Shown piece by piece: positions 27,170 to 41,120 of a stretch of 64,000 nucleotides of DNA. The translations under genes were made by a program, and so were the position numbers. Below the pieces are notes generated by a model. It was not told the DNA's origin, ran no database searches, and saw nothing but the letters and a program-made list of their open reading frames with translations. Numbering within the stretch: position 1 is the stretch's first letter; each line of letters opens with the position of its first letter. This stretch comes from Desulfovibrio sp. (GTDB taxonomy: Bacteria > Desulfobacterota > Desulfovibrionia > Desulfovibrionales > Desulfovibrionaceae), in NCBI GenBank assembly GCA_024683955.1, contig JAIKXS010000085.1:1-64000 (forward strand), in the 5' to 3' direction.

Positions 27170-28363
27170 ATGGGCAAAGCAAAATATGAGCGCACAAAGC
27201 CCCACGTTAACATTGGTACCATCGGTCATATCGACCATGGCAAAACCACGTTAACGGCCGCCATTACGAAAATTTCCAGTCTGCAAAAGGGTGGCGAATT
27301 CGTATCCTACGATCAGATCGACAACGCTCCTGAAGAAAAAGAACGCGGCATCACCATTGCTACCGCGCACGTGGAATACGAGACAGAAAAGCGTCACTAC
27401 GCGCACGTTGACTGCCCCGGCCACGCTGACTACATCAAAAACATGATCACCGGTGCAGCTCAGATGGACGGTGCAATCCTCGTCGTTGCAGCCACCGACG
27501 GTCCCATGCCCCAGACACGTGAGCACATTCTGCTCGCCCGTCAGGTTGGTGTGCCTCGTATCGTTGTCTTCCTCAACAAATGCGATCTCGTTGATGATCC
27601 GGAACTTCTGGACCTCGTTGAGATGGAAGTCCGTGAAGAGCTCTCCAAGTACGATTTCGACGGCGACAACACCCCCATCATTCGCGGCTCGGCCCTGAAA
27701 GCCCTTGAGTGCGATGATCCGGCTGCTGACGATGCAAAATGCATCCATGAACTCCTCGCCGCCTGCGATGATTACATTCCGGAACCTGTCCGCGAAATCG
27801 ACAAGCCGTTCCTTATGCCTATCGAAGATGTCTTCTCCATCTCCGGTCGTGGTACTGTTGTTACGGGCCGTGTGGAACGCGGTATCATCAAGGTTGGTGA
27901 CGAAGTTGAAATCGTCGGCGTGAAAGACACCCAGAAGACAACCTGCACAGGCGTTGAAATGTTCCGCAAGCTGCTTGATCAAGGTGAAGCCGGTGACAAC
28001 ATCGGTGTCCTTCTTCGTGGCACAAAGAGAGATGAGGTGGAACGCGGTCAGGTGCTCGCTGCTCCGAAGACCATTACGCCCCATAAGAAATTTAAGGCTG
28101 AAGTGCTCGTCCTCTCTAAGGAAGAGGGTGGTCGTCACACGCCTTTCTTCTCTGGATACCGTCCGCAGTTCTATTTCAGAACCACCGACATCACCGGTGT
28201 CATCACGCTGCCTGAAGGCGTTGAAATGGTTATGCCTGGCGATAACTCACAGTTCATCGTTGAACTTATTGCACCCATCGCCATGCAGGAACAGCTTCGC
28301 TTCGCTATTCGTGAAGGTGGACACACAGTTGGTTCTGGCGTTGTAACCGAAATTATTGAGTAA
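27170..28363 (+). CDS. tuf: translation elongation factor Tu
   Basis: EF-Tu, 397 residues, carries aminoacyl-tRNA to the ribosome as a GTP complex. Motifs G1 GHIDHGKT (19-26), DCPGH, and NKCD are intact, as are domains II and III. GGAGATG precedes the ATG. Codon use is noticeably biased toward C- and T-ending codons, typical of a very highly expressed gene. It follows the three tRNA genes and precedes rpmG by five bases, so the transcript probably runs from the tRNAs to secE. Confidence 0.98.
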   Translation: MGKAKYERTKPHVNIGTIGHIDHGKTTLTAAITKISSLQKGGEFVSYDQIDNAPEEKERGITIATAHVEYETEKRHYAHVDCPGHADYIKNMITGAAQMDGAILVVAATDGPMPQTREHILLARQVGVPRIVVFLNKCDLVDDPELLDLVEMEVREELSKYDFDGDNTPIIRGSALKALECDDPAADDAKCIHELLAACDDYIPEPVREIDKPFLMPIEDVFSISGRGTVVTGRVERGIIKVGDEVEIVGVKDTQKTTCTGVEMFRKLLDQGEAGDNIGVLLRGTKRDEVERGQVLAAPKTITPHKKFKAEVLVLSKEEGGRHTPFFSGYRPQFYFRTTDITGVITLPEGVEMVMPGDNSQFIVELIAPIAMQEQLRFAIREGGHTVGSGVVTEIIE

Positions 28364-28368
28364 CAATT

Positions 28369-28518
28369 ATGCGAATCAATATCATACTTGCTTGCACCGA
28401 ATGCAAACGGCGCAACTATAGCACGCAAAAAAACAAGAAGAACACAACTGGTCGTCTTGAAGTGAAAAAGTATTGTCCCTGGGACAAAAAAGTGACACTT
28501 CATCGCGAAAGCAAGTAA
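28369..28518 (+). CDS. rpmG: 50S ribosomal protein L33
   Basis: A short protein of 49 residues, L33 of the large subunit. It has the usual opening [17 protein letters not shown], then [12 protein letters not shown] and the ending HRES. The first Cys pair (C9, C12) is present, while only one Cys (C36) of the second is seen, so zinc binding is uncertain. It lies five bases after tuf and 37 before tRNA-Trp, the tuf-rpmG-trpT-secE order of many bacteria. Confidence 0.95.
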   Translation: MRINIILACTECKRRNYSTQKNKKNTTGRLEVKKYCPWDKKVTLHRESK

Positions 28519-28527
28519 CGAATCTTC

Positions 28528-28550
28528 CACCCGCGGTTCTTCCGCGGGTG
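28528..28550 (+). other. strong hairpin between rpmG and tRNA-Trp
   Basis: CACCCGCGG pairs with CCGCGGGTG over a five-base loop. No T-run follows; the tRNA begins five bases on. It may guide RNase processing of the tRNA from the mRNA. Confidence 0.6.
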
Positions 28551-28555
28551 CTTGC

Positions 28556-28632
28556 AGGGCAGTAACTCCAACGGCTAGAGTGGCGGTCTCCAAAACCGCA
28601 AGTTGGGGGTTCGAATCCCTCCTGCCCTGCCA
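28556..28632 (+). tRNA. tRNA-Trp (anticodon CCA)
   Basis: Acceptor stem AGGGCAG pairs with CTGCCCT, with discriminator G and encoded CCA. Anticodon stem GCGGT/ACCGC encloses CTCCAAA, giving anticodon CCA. D-stem ACTC/GAGT and T-arm GGGGGTTCGAATCCCTC are normal. It lies between rpmG and secE, its usual place. Confidence 0.97.
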
Positions 28633-28642
28633 TCTTTTTTTT

Positions 28643-28691
28643 GCGCCGAATGTTCTGGCCCTATGGCGGAAGAGAAGGCGCTTTTTTTTTT
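28643..28691 (+). terminator. terminator or attenuator before secE
   Basis: GCGCC at 28643-28647 pairs with GGCGC at 28677-28681, with TTCT/AAGA pairing inside, and ten T's follow. It could trim or attenuate transcription between the tRNA part and secE. Confidence 0.6.
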
Positions 28692-28794
28692 CAAAGCCTG
28701 AAACACTTCGAAAGATCCGAACGGCAACCCAGAAACACCGCGCCGACCACATGTCGTAAAGGCATGGGCGAAAACTCCTGCAAGGTAGATTCTT

Positions 28795-29031
28795 ATGGCC
28801 AAAAATCAGGAAGCTTCTTCCGTCAATAAAAACGCGAAGCCCAATGTCTTCCGTCGCTTCAGCGAATACGTTGACGCCTCACGCCTTGAATTGCGCAAGG
28901 TTACATGGCCAACAGCCGCTGAGACCAAAAAGGCTTCTCTTGCTGTGCTAAGCTTTGTTGCGGTTATGGCCGTAATTCTCGGCCTGGTTGATCTCGGTCT
29001 CTCGAGTCTTATCAAACTCGTCTTATCGTAG
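28795..29031 (+). CDS. secE: preprotein translocase subunit SecE
   Basis: SecE, 78 residues, the small clamp subunit of the SecYEG protein-export channel. It has the conserved amphipathic segment ELRKVTWPTAAET at about residues 32-44 followed by one membrane helix (about 47-75), the usual single-span form. AAGGTAG precedes the ATG. nusG normally follows within a few bases; here it is 309 bases away. Confidence 0.94.
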   Translation: MAKNQEASSVNKNAKPNVFRRFSEYVDASRLELRKVTWPTAAETKKASLAVLSFVAVMAVILGLVDLGLSSLIKLVLS

Positions 29032-29340
29032 AGGGAATACTGGCAGAGAGTATACACCTGTTCTCTGCTTACCAAAGCCCGATTTTTATACAATTGCACA
29101 GCGAAACGCGATTCACAGGGTAAATGCATTTCTCATCGCATGCTGCGTCAGGTAGACGACTATCAGACACATTACCTGCAGATTAAAAACTGTCCAAGGC
29201 GATGCGTTCTGGGAATCATGGAAATACTGCCGTCCGGTACACGCATTCGGACGGATGTTCACACACCAATAAAGAAATTTTTGAGAGGCAGCGTTTCCTC
29301 CCCGGACTGAAGCCAGGGATTTCCACGCTGAGAATATACG
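29032..29340 (+). other. unusual 309-base gap between secE and nusG
   Basis: No gene or tRNA is visible. Hairpins are seen at about 29043-29068 (GCAGAGA/TCTCTGC) and 29231-29257 (CCGTCCG/CGGACGG). A TATACAATT stretch near 29096 could be part of a promoter, but no partner box is clear. The last 58 bases are the hairpin-bridged ribosome binding site of nusG. Confidence 0.6.
29283..29340 (+). promoter_or_regulatory. hairpin-bridged ribosome binding site of nusG
   Basis: GAGAGG at 29283-29288 is followed by CAGCGT (29289-29294), an inner nested stem TCCC/GGGA with GG/CC, and ACGCTG (29325-29330), a perfect partner of CAGCGT. Ten bases lead to the nusG ATG. In line the GAGG is 52 bases away; folded it is 10. 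AAGGA inside the coding region cannot serve this ATG. Confidence 0.6.
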
Positions 29341-29955
29341 ATGAAGGAAATGGACGATCTTGATACCTTCACCCCCATTCTCGATGCCGAGGGCAAAGAG
29401 TCTCTTGAAGGCGAAGCGCAGAAGAAACCCCGCTGGTATATTGTGCACACCTATTCCGGCTTTGAACAACGCGTGCAGAAAACAATCAATGAATTGAAAC
29501 GCACGGGGCAGGATCAGGGATTGATCGAAGAAGTGATCGTCCCGACCGAAAAAGTTGTTGAAGTCTCAAAAGGCGGTCAGAAGCGTACAACAACACGTAA
29601 ATCCTATCCGGGCTATGTGCTTGTGCGTATGATTATGACGGACCTTTCGTGGCATCTCGTACAGTCTATACCAAAGGTGACAGGTTTTATCGGTGGAAAA
29701 AACCGCCCTGCTCCCATGCGAGACAGCGAAGCACAGCACATCCTTGACCTTATGAAAACGAGTCAGGATACACCTCGGCCCAAGTTTAGCTATGAACCAG
29801 GGGAAGAGGTGCGCGTTATTGATGGACCTTTTGGCGGCTTTAACGCCGTGGTCCAGGAAGTAAATTACGACAAGGGCAAGCTGACGGTATCTGTTTCCAT
29901 TTTTGGCCGTCAGACACCTATGGAACTTGATTTTGCTCAGGTTTCTAGGGGCTAG
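29341..29955 (+). CDS. nusG: transcription termination/antitermination factor NusG
   Basis: NusG, 204 residues, rides on RNA polymerase and couples it to Rho or to the ribosome through S10. An acidic stretch of about 30 residues precedes the NGN domain (KPRWYIVHTYSGFEQRVQK), and the KOW domain begins near residue 155 (GEEVRVIDGPFGGFNAVV). An alternative ATG nine bases on would shorten it by three residues. The start lacks a simple ribosome binding site and follows the hairpin element at 29283-29340. It heads the L11-L1-L10-L12-rpoBC cluster. Confidence 0.95.
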   Translation: MKEMDDLDTFTPILDAEGKESLEGEAQKKPRWYIVHTYSGFEQRVQKTINELKRTGQDQGLIEEVIVPTEKVVEVSKGGQKRTTTRKSYPGYVLVRMIMTDLSWHLVQSIPKVTGFIGGKNRPAPMRDSEAQHILDLMKTSQDTPRPKFSYEPGEEVRVIDGPFGGFNAVVQEVNYDKGKLTVSVSIFGRQTPMELDFAQVSRG

Positions 29956-29993
29956 TCCCTCATTAACCTCATAGTCATCAGGAATCAGCTATC

Positions 29994-30416
29994 ATGGCGA
30001 AGAAAGAAGTAGCAAAGATCAAATTGCAAATTCAGGCAGGAGCGGCCAATCCCTCTCCGCCGGTGGGACCTGCCCTTGGTCAGCACGGTCTGAATATTAT
30101 GGGTTTCTGTAAGGAATTCAATGCCCGTACCCAGGATCAAAAGGGCATGGTTATTCCGGTTGTGATCACAGTCTACGCAGACCGTTCATTCTCCTTTATC
30201 ACCAAGACTCCCCCTGCGGCCGTTCTCATTTTGAAGGCGGCCAAGATCGAAAAGGGAAGCGGTGAGCCCAACAAGAAAAAAGTTGGAAGTCTCACCATGG
30301 CCCAGGTTGAGGAGATCGCGAAGGTAAAACTCCCCGATCTCAACGCCATCAGCCTTGAGTCAGCGGTGAAGACCATTGCAGGAACAGCACGCAGTATGGG
30401 CATTGATGTGAAGTAG
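29994..30416 (+). CDS. rplK: 50S ribosomal protein L11
   Basis: L11, 140 residues, part of the GTPase-associated stalk base that binds 23S rRNA. It shows the canonical [19 protein letters not shown] and [11 protein letters not shown] blocks and the C-terminal RNA-binding domain ending [17 protein letters not shown] lies ten bases before the ATG. L11 is the target of thiopeptides and is needed for RelA activation in bacteria. L1 follows after a 92-base gap. Confidence 0.97.
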   Translation: MAKKEVAKIKLQIQAGAANPSPPVGPALGQHGLNIMGFCKEFNARTQDQKGMVIPVVITVYADRSFSFITKTPPAAVLILKAAKIEKGSGEPNKKKVGSLTMAQVEEIAKVKLPDLNAISLESAVKTIAGTARSMGIDVK

Positions 30417-30508
30417 AAGACTCCCTTCAGTACCGAGACTCGTAGCGATCAATTGGACTGCCGGCTGTATGGCCCAGGCAGGAGATGCATAACGACAAGG
30501 AAAATACT

Positions 30509-31216
30509 ATGCCCAAACACGGAAAAAAATTTCAGGATGCTGTTAAAAACAACGCTGTTCAGGACAAAACAAGCGTCGAGGAAGCCGTCTCCAAGTCTTT
30601 GAAAAGTTCCTTTGTCAAATTCGACGAGACTGTTGACGTAGCCTTGCGCCTGGGCGTTGATCCAAAATATTCCGATCAGATGGTTCGCGGGGCGGTCTCT
30701 CTTCCGCACGGTCTCGGCAAAACCGTGCGTGTTGCCGTTTTCTGCAAGGGTGAGAAGCAGGCAGAAGCCAAGGACGCCGGCGCCGACGTGTACGGAGCCG
30801 AGGATCTTGTCGCGCGGATCAAAGACGGCTGGCTCGAATTTGACGCCGCCGTCGCCACCCCTGACTGTATGGCCCTTGTTGGTCAGGTCGGCCGTATTCT
30901 CGGTCCCCGCGGTCTTATGCCTAACGCTAAGACAGGCACGGTGACCATGGATGTCGCCAAGACCATAAATGAGCTCAAGGCCGGACGTGTTGAATTCAAG
31001 GTCGACAAAGCAGGCATTCTTCATGCTCCCCTTGGCAAGGTTTCCTTTGGCGACGAAAAGATTCTCGACAACCTGAAGACCCTGCTCAAAGCGGTCAATC
31101 AGGCCAAGCCGTCCGCCGCAAAAGGTACCTACATGATGACCATGTCTATTTCAACGACCATGGGCCCCGGCTTCAAGGTCGACATGGGTCAGCTTAAAAA
31201 ATTTCTTGACGCATAG
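30509..31216 (+). CDS. rplA: 50S ribosomal protein L1
   Basis: L1, 235 residues, forms the mobile stalk near the E site and in many bacteria represses its own operon by binding mRNA. Key blocks are [39 protein letters not shown] and the late [16 protein letters not shown]. The ATG at 30509 has AAGGA seven bases upstream and gives the family opening MPKHGKK; an earlier in-frame ATG at 30485 is less likely. The 92-base leader before it could hold an L1-binding site, but I do not recognise one. Confidence 0.96.
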   Translation: MPKHGKKFQDAVKNNAVQDKTSVEEAVSKSLKSSFVKFDETVDVALRLGVDPKYSDQMVRGAVSLPHGLGKTVRVAVFCKGEKQAEAKDAGADVYGAEDLVARIKDGWLEFDAAVATPDCMALVGQVGRILGPRGLMPNAKTGTVTMDVAKTINELKAGRVEFKVDKAGILHAPLGKVSFGDEKILDNLKTLLKAVNQAKPSAAKGTYMMTMSISTTMGPGFKVDMGQLKKFLDA

Positions 31217-31234
31217 TCATATTGGCAGAGGCCC

Positions 31235-31312
31235 TGAAATTCCAGTCCGAGACAACAGGTCCCCCAAGAGGGTGTAAAAATCCTGTCTAGACGTTTCTTT
31301 GGCTAGGCATTT
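31235..31312 (+). promoter_or_regulatory. probable L10 leader RNA
   Basis: The gap between rplA and rplJ contains AGACAACAGG (31250-31259) pairing in part with TCCTGTCT (31281-31288) around an internal asymmetric loop, followed by GACGTTTC. This matches the general shape of the L10 leader, where L10 bound to L12 represses translation of rplJL. Identification is by position and partial motif only. Confidence 0.55.
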
Positions 31313-31345
31313 CTTCCGACGAACTTTGAACATGTGAGGGTTCAC

Positions 31346-31867
31346 ATGGATAGATCTGGGAAAGCAGCAATAATTGAAGCCTTCAAGGCACTGGCTGATA
31401 AGGCTTCCTTTGCCTGCGTTACCGACTTCAAAGGGATGACGGTTGAAGAGCTGACGAACCTGAGAGTAACTATTCACAAAGCGGGTGGCGAATATCACGT
31501 CATCAAAAACACTCTCGGCCGCATAGCTGTTACCGACACAAAACACGATGGACTCAAGGATAAATTCCACGAGAACACCGCTGTTGCCCTTGGTTTTGAT
31601 GACCCGGTTGCTGTTGCCAAGTCTGTCGTAGAATTTTCCAAAACAAGCCAGCTTTTCGGCGTGCGCTGTGCAAGCCTCGACGGAAAGCTCATGGACAAAG
31701 CCCAAGTAGAGGCGCTTTCTAAACTTCCCGGCCGTGAGCAACTTCTTGCCCAACTGCTCGGGACATTCAACGCCGTTCCTACAAACTTTGTTTCACTCTT
31801 TGCGAATATTCTGCGCGGACTTTTGTATGCTCTCAAAGCTATTGAAGAGCAGAAAAGCAAGGCCTAA
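31346..31867 (+). CDS. rplJ: 50S ribosomal protein L10
   Basis: L10, 173 residues, anchors the L7/L12 dimers to the ribosome. Visible are the N-terminal rRNA-binding part with [11 protein letters not shown] and [10 protein letters not shown], and the C-terminal helix ([18 protein letters not shown]) that carries L12. GAGGG precedes the ATG; a GTG twelve bases upstream is in frame but sits on the ribosome binding site. Expression is likely controlled through the leader at 31235-31312. Confidence 0.96.
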   Translation: MDRSGKAAIIEAFKALADKASFACVTDFKGMTVEELTNLRVTIHKAGGEYHVIKNTLGRIAVTDTKHDGLKDKFHENTAVALGFDDPVAVAKSVVEFSKTSQLFGVRCASLDGKLMDKAQVEALSKLPGREQLLAQLLGTFNAVPTNFVSLFANILRGLLYALKAIEEQKSKA

Positions 31868-31906
31868 TTTTTCATTCACCCACTTTGTACATATCAGGAG
31901 TCAATC

Positions 31907-32293
31907 ATGGCTGTTACGAAAGAAGAAGTTATTGAATTTATTTCCAATATGACCGTCCTTGAACTCAGTGAGCTCATCAAGGAGCTTGAGGACAAATTCG
32001 GTGTGTCTGCTGCCGCCCCCGCCGCTGCCATGGTCATGGCTGCACCTGCAGGCGGTGATGGTGGAGCTGCTGCAGAGGAAAAAACCGAATTTGATGTCGT
32101 CCTCAAGGAAGTAGGTCCCAACAAGATCAACGTCATTAAGGTTGTCCGTGCTCTGACCAGCCTTGGCCTCAAAGAGGCGAAAGAAAAGGTTGATGGCTGC
32201 CCCTCCACTCTCAAGGAAGGCGTATCCAAAGAGGAAGCTGAAGAAGCCAAGAAGCAGCTCACCGAAGCCGGTGCTGTTGTGGAGCTTAAGTAA
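31907..32293 (+). CDS. rplL: 50S ribosomal protein L7/L12
   Basis: L7/L12, 128 residues, the flexible stalk protein that recruits translation factors. It has the N-terminal dimer domain ([20 protein letters not shown]), an Ala/Gly/Pro-rich hinge at about residues 35-55, and the C-terminal domain with [16 protein letters not shown] precedes the ATG by seven bases. It is present in several copies per ribosome, and the hairpin terminator downstream fits reduced read-through into rpoB. Confidence 0.97.
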   Translation: MAVTKEEVIEFISNMTVLELSELIKELEDKFGVSAAAPAAAMVMAAPAGGDGGAAAEEKTEFDVVLKEVGPNKINVIKVVRALTSLGLKEAKEKVDGCPSTLKEGVSKEEAEEAKKQLTEAGAVVELK

Positions 32294-32315
32294 GCTCATA
32301 CAAGGCTTATTTTTC

Positions 32316-32344
32316 AAGGGGCGGATTTTTCCGCCCCTTTTTTC
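32316..32344 (+). terminator. attenuating terminator between rplL and rpoB
   Basis: GGGGCGG pairs with CCGCCCC across a six-base loop (A and five T), extended by AA/TT, and seven T's follow. It lies 23 bases after rplL. The equivalent site in E. coli lets about one transcript in five enter rpoBC; the 219 bases from here to rpoB hold no gene and only weak promoter-like AT-rich stretches. Confidence 0.88.
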
Positions 32345-32563
32345 TTCACCCCCAAAAAAAATCAGCAAAGTTCCACAAAAAACTTGCTTTTTGCAATTTA
32401 ATGCAGTAGCTTTAAAAATTCATGTATCATTAATAACGATTTTTTGTCGACAGCTTTCCAAAAATCTGGGGAACTGTCGCCCTTTTCTCTTTTTCCCGCT
32501 TCCCCGTATGACGCGCCAAACGCCAAACGCCCTTTCTCAACTTCTTTCTTTTTTGAGGTACCC

Positions 32564-35500
32564 ATGCGGCAGCTTACCAAGCAGTTCGGTAAAATCAAGG
32601 TATCCGTTCCTATTCCGCATCTCCTGACTCTTCAGATTGATTCCTACAAAAAATTTCTTCAAGAGGGCACGACCCCCGAAAACCGTGATAAAACACTCGG
32701 CCTCGAAGGTGTTTTTCATACGGTTTTCCCCATCGAAGATTTTAATGGGACCAGCAGTCTGGAATTTGTCAAGTACGAAATTCAGGACCCAAAATATGAT
32801 ATCCCCGAGTGCATCACGAAGGGATTGACCTACGAAGCTCCGCTGCGCATCCATGTCCGCCTCGTTCTCTACGACGTAGACGACCAGGGGGCAACAAAAA
32901 CCCCCCGCGATATCAAAGAACAGGACATCTATTTCGGCACCATTCCGCTTATGACGGAAAAGGGGACCTTCATTATTAACGGGACCGAACGCGTCATTGT
33001 CAATCAACTCCAGCGCTCACCCGGTATCATCTTTGAACATGATGAAGGCAAGACCCATTCAAGCCACAAATTTCTCTACTCATGCCGCATTATTCCAATG
33101 CGCGGTTCCTGGCTCGACTTCGATTTCGACCATAAAGACATCCTTTATGTACGGATCGACCGCCGGCGCAAAATGCCGGCAACCATTCTCTTCAAGGCCA
33201 TGGGGATGAGTTCCCAAGAGATCCTCGATTACTTCTACAGAACCGAAACCTACACCCTCTCAGATGACGCCCGTCTCTTTTGGAAGGTGGAAAAGGATCT
33301 TTTCAGAAAGGAGCCGGCCTACGCCGACATCAACACCGCCGACGGGAAAACCCTCGTCAAAGCCGGCAAGGAAATCACCAAGGGCAAGTGGAATCGCATT
33401 ATTGAGAGCGGCATCGAAAAAATCGAAGTCAACCCCGATGCCCTTCTCGGCATGTTCTGCTCCAAAGACATCGTTGATGAAAAAACGGGCGAAGTCATTG
33501 CAAAAGCCGCCGATGAAATAACAGCCCAAATCGTTGAAAGAATTCGCGAGGTTGGCTTCACGGAGATCACCGTCCTTCATACACAGGGAACAGACACGTC
33601 CTCCTCAATCCGCGATACGTTGATTCTCGACCATACCGAGGACACCCTAAAGGCCCAGGAAGAAATCTACCGCAGGCTCCGCCCGTCCTCGCCGCCGACC
33701 CCCGAGATCGCGGCAAGCTTCTTTGACAACCTTTTCCGCAATGAGATGTACTACGACCTTTCGCCCGTGGGTCGCTACAAAATCAACCAACGTCTCAAAC
33801 TCGAAAAAGGTCTCGACGAAAACGAACTCAAAGCCCTTAAAAGCGTGAGAACCCTTCGTGACGAAGATATCCTTATCGCCATCAAGAACCTCGTGGATCT
33901 CAAAGATGCCCACGGTCCGGCTGACGATATCGATCATCTCGGAAACCGCCGAGTTCGGCTTGTCGGAGAACTTGTCGAGAATCAGTACCGTATAGGTCTT
34001 GTACGGATGGAACGTGCCATTAAGGAACGGATGAACGTGCAGGAAAGCTCCCAGCTGATGCCCCACGACCTTATCAATCCAAAGCCGGTGGGAGCCGTTC
34101 TCAAAGAATTTTTCGGGACTTCTCAGCTTTCTCAGTTCATGGATCAGACTAATGCCCTTTCCGAGGTTACGCACAAACGCCGTCTTTCGGCCCTTGGTCC
34201 CGGTGGCCTCACGCGCGAGCGCGCCGGTTTTGAGGTACGTGACGTGCACACATCCCACTACGGCCGCATCTGCCCCATCGAAACCCCCGAAGGTCCAAAC
34301 ATCGGTCTTATTGTCTCGCTTACGACCTTTGCCCGTGTCAACGACTTCGGTTTTATCGAAACACCCTACCGTGTGGTGAAAAACTGCCATGTGACCGATG
34401 AAGTCATTCAGCTTGACGCCTCAAGTGAGGACGAACGTCAGGTCGTTGCCCAGGCGGACGTTAAGCTTGACGCGAACAACAACCTTGTTGATGAATTCGT
34501 CACGGCCCGTGTCAAGGGCGAAGTGGAAATGAAACGCAAGGAAGATGTGACCCTGATGGATATTTCCCCAAGTCAGATGGTCTCAATTTCAGCGGCCCTC
34601 ATTCCCTTCCTTGAGCACGACGACGCGAACCGCGCCCTCATGGGAAGCAACATGCAGCGCCAGGCGGTTCCGCTTCTTCGCAGCGAAAAGCCTATTGTGG
34701 GAACAGGGATGGAAGTGGATGTCGCTCGTGACAGCGGAGCATGTATTGTGGCTCCCGGCGACGGACATGTGCAGTACGTGGATGCAAAGCGTATAGTCGT
34801 TGCATATGATGACCCGTCCCTCTTTCCGGAGTCGGGAGGCGTCAAGGGATACGATCTCCTCAAATTCCACAAGTCAAACCAGAACACCTGCTTTGGCCAG
34901 AAACCAACATGTTTCCCGGGTCAGACCTTTACAAAAGGTCAGATTCTTGCAGACGGCCCCGGCATCGACGAAGGTGTTCTGGCTCTTGGCAAGAACCTAG
35001 TCGTAGCATTTATGCCCTGGTGCGGCTACAACTACGAGGACTCCATCCTTATCTCGGAAAAAGTTGTCAAGGACGATGTCTTCACATCCATCCACATTGA
35101 GGAATTCGAGGTAGTGGCCAGAGACACCAAGCTTGGCCCCGAGGAAATCACCTGCGATATTCCGAATGTCGGCGATGACATGCTGCGCAATCTCGATGAA
35201 AGCGGCATTATCCGCATCGGAGCCCCGGTGAAGCCCGAAGACATTCTTGTCGGAAAAATTACCCCTAAGGGCGAAACGCAGCTGACTCCTGAGGAAAAAC
35301 TGCTACGGGCAATCTTCGGCGAAAAAGCCAGGGACGTTAAGAACACCTCCCTTAAGGTTCCACCGGGAGTTGAGGGTACGGTCATTGACGTCAAGGTCTT
35401 CAACCGTCGTTCCTCCAGCGAAAAGGAGAAAGATGAGCGCACAAAGGAAATCGAACTTCTGGAGCGCCAATCTCTCGACGAAAAAGAGGAAAACCACATC

Positions 35501-36733
35501 CGGGCCCTTGGCATGCGGACACGCGAACTGCTCATCCCCATTGTTCGTGGCAAACAGGTGAGCGTCACCGTTTCTGGCAAGAAGAAGGGAGACGTTATCG
35601 TCGAGGCCGGAGGAGTGATCTCGACGGAAAATATCGAGGCAATCCCCGTACGCAAATTCGCAGGTCTCTTCAAAAGCCGGGAAACAAACGATGCGGTCGC
35701 CAAAATCCTTGATGACTACAATAAGCAGGTTGACTACATCCACAACATCTACGAATCAAAACGTGGCAAGATTTCTGAAGGAGACGACTTGGCTCCCGGT
35801 GTCATCAAGATGGTCAAGGTTCATGTGGCCATAAAACGCAAACTCTCCGTTGGTGACAAAATGGCGGGCCGTCACGGAAACAAGGGTGTTGTCTCGTGCA
35901 TTTTGCCCGAAGAGGATATGCCCTTCTTTAAGGACGGCAGACCGGTCGACATTGTCCTCAATCCCCTCGGCGTGCCCTCCCGAATGAACATCGGTCAGAT
36001 CATGGAGACCCACCTTGGATGGGGCGCCAAGGAACTTGGCAGAATGCTGGCATCACTAGTTGACTCCGGAAAAGCCCTTGATGTTGTACGTAATGAGGTC
36101 AAGGACATATTCTCCTCCCCGGAAATCAACGAGCTCGTTGATGATATGGGTGATGAGGAATTCATTGAAAGCGTAAAGAAGCTAAAAAGCGGAATTGTGA
36201 CACGAACGCCTGTCTTTGACAGTGCAACCGAGGAAGAAATCTGGGGTTGGATGGACAAGGCAAAACTTGACAATGACGGAAAGACCCAACTCTACGATGG
36301 CCGCACGGGCCAGCCGTTTGAGAACCGAGTGACCACCGGTGTCATGTATATGCTGAAACTTCACCATCTTGTGGACGAAAAGATCCATGCCCGTTCAACC
36401 GGTCCCTACTCGCTTGTGACGCAGCAGCCTCTCGGTGGTAAAGCCCAGTTCGGTGGGCAGCGTCTCGGTGAAATGGAGGTCTGGGCTCTTGAGGCATACG
36501 GAGCGGCCTATCTTCTGCAGGAATTTCTTACCGTCAAGAGCGACGATGTCGCAGGCCGCGTGAAGATGTATGAAAAAATCGTCAAGGGAGACAACTTCCT
36601 TGAAGCAGGCTTGCCGGAATCCTTCAACGTTCTTGTCCAGGAACTCAAAAGTCTTGGCCTGAACGTAACTCTTCACGAAGAGGAAGAGAAAAAAACTCCC
36701 AAGCATTTTGCGGACAGAGTCTACAAAGCCTGA
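32564..36733 (+). CDS. rpoB: RNA polymerase beta subunit
   Basis: The beta subunit of RNA polymerase, 1389 residues, forming half of the active-site cleft. Recognised are the rifampicin region ([33 protein letters not shown]), [20 protein letters not shown], and the C-terminal [25 protein letters not shown] lies five bases before the ATG at 32564, which gives [14 protein letters not shown]; the frame is open 40 codons further upstream through AT-rich non-coding DNA. No resistance-type change is obvious in the FMDQ, HKRR and SALGPGG stretches of the rifampicin region. Confidence 0.98.
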   Translation: MRQLTKQFGKIKVSVPIPHLLTLQIDSYKKFLQEGTTPENRDKTLGLEGVFHTVFPIEDFNGTSSLEFVKYEIQDPKYDIPECITKGLTYEAPLRIHVRLVLYDVDDQGATKTPRDIKEQDIYFGTIPLMTEKGTFIINGTERVIVNQLQRSPGIIFEHDEGKTHSSHKFLYSCRIIPMRGSWLDFDFDHKDILYVRIDRRRKMPATILFKAMGMSSQEILDYFYRTETYTLSDDARLFWKVEKDLFRKEPAYADINTADGKTLVKAGKEITKGKWNRIIESGIEKIEVNPDALLGMFCSKDIVDEKTGEVIAKAADEITAQIVERIREVGFTEITVLHTQGTDTSSSIRDTLILDHTEDTLKAQEEIYRRLRPSSPPTPEIAASFFDNLFRNEMYYDLSPVGRYKINQRLKLEKGLDENELKALKSVRTLRDEDILIAIKNLVDLKDAHGPADDIDHLGNRRVRLVGELVENQYRIGLVRMERAIKERMNVQESSQLMPHDLINPKPVGAVLKEFFGTSQLSQFMDQTNALSEVTHKRRLSALGPGGLTRERAGFEVRDVHTSHYGRICPIETPEGPNIGLIVSLTTFARVNDFGFIETPYRVVKNCHVTDEVIQLDASSEDERQVVAQADVKLDANNNLVDEFVTARVKGEVEMKRKEDVTLMDISPSQMVSISAALIPFLEHDDANRALMGSNMQRQAVPLLRSEKPIVGTGMEVDVARDSGACIVAPGDGHVQYVDAKRIVVAYDDPSLFPESGGVKGYDLLKFHKSNQNTCFGQKPTCFPGQTFTKGQILADGPGIDEGVLALGKNLVVAFMPWCGYNYEDSILISEKVVKDDVFTSIHIEEFEVVARDTKLGPEEITCDIPNVGDDMLRNLDESGIIRIGAPVKPEDILVGKITPKGETQLTPEEKLLRAIFGEKARDVKNTSLKVPPGVEGTVIDVKVFNRRSSSEKEKDERTKEIELLERQSLDEKEENHIRALGMRTRELLIPIVRGKQVSVTVSGKKKGDVIVEAGGVISTENIEAIPVRKFAGLFKSRETNDAVAKILDDYNKQVDYIHNIYESKRGKISEGDDLAPGVIKMVKVHVAIKRKLSVGDKMAGRHGNKGVVSCILPEEDMPFFKDGRPVDIVLNPLGVPSRMNIGQIMETHLGWGAKELGRMLASLVDSGKALDVVRNEVKDIFSSPEINELVDDMGDEEFIESVKKLKSGIVTRTPVFDSATEEEIWGWMDKAKLDNDGKTQLYDGRTGQPFENRVTTGVMYMLKLHHLVDEKIHARSTGPYSLVTQQPLGGKAQFGGQRLGEMEVWALEAYGAAYLLQEFLTVKSDDVAGRVKMYEKIVKGDNFLEAGLPESFNVLVQELKSLGLNVTLHEEEEKKTPKHFADRVYKA

Positions 36734-36796
36734 TATCTCCCTGTCCCACGCTTTTGCAAAACCCTTTTCTTGAGCGTTCCGCAATAAGGAATTGAC

Positions 36797-40984
<4,188 letters not shown>

Positions 40985-40993
40985 ATACTATTA

Positions 40994-41026
40994 ACAAAGA
41001 ATCCCGCATAATGCGGGATTCTTTGT
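40994..41026 (+). terminator. terminator of the rpoBC operon
   Basis: ACAAAGAATCCCGCAT and ATGCGGGATTCTTTGT form an almost perfect long hairpin just after the rpoC stop. The T's are inside the stem end, and the reverse strand has the same form, so it may work in both directions. Confidence 0.88.
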
Positions 41027-41120
41027 ATACCAGGGGTTGCGACCAAATAATCAGGTGGTCCGCCATACTCAGAATATCCTCTTCATTCGAGGAATTTCCC
41101 TCCATACGCCGGAGAAATCC

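Noticed and set aside
29032..29282. Missed tRNA or small protein between secE and nusG
   Set aside because: No cloverleaf can be drawn and frames with plausible starts lack ribosome binding sites.
32444..32563. 40-codon upstream extension of rpoB
   Set aside because: It translates AT-rich spacer without likeness to RpoB; the ATG at 32564 has a good ribosome binding site and gives the conserved N-terminus.
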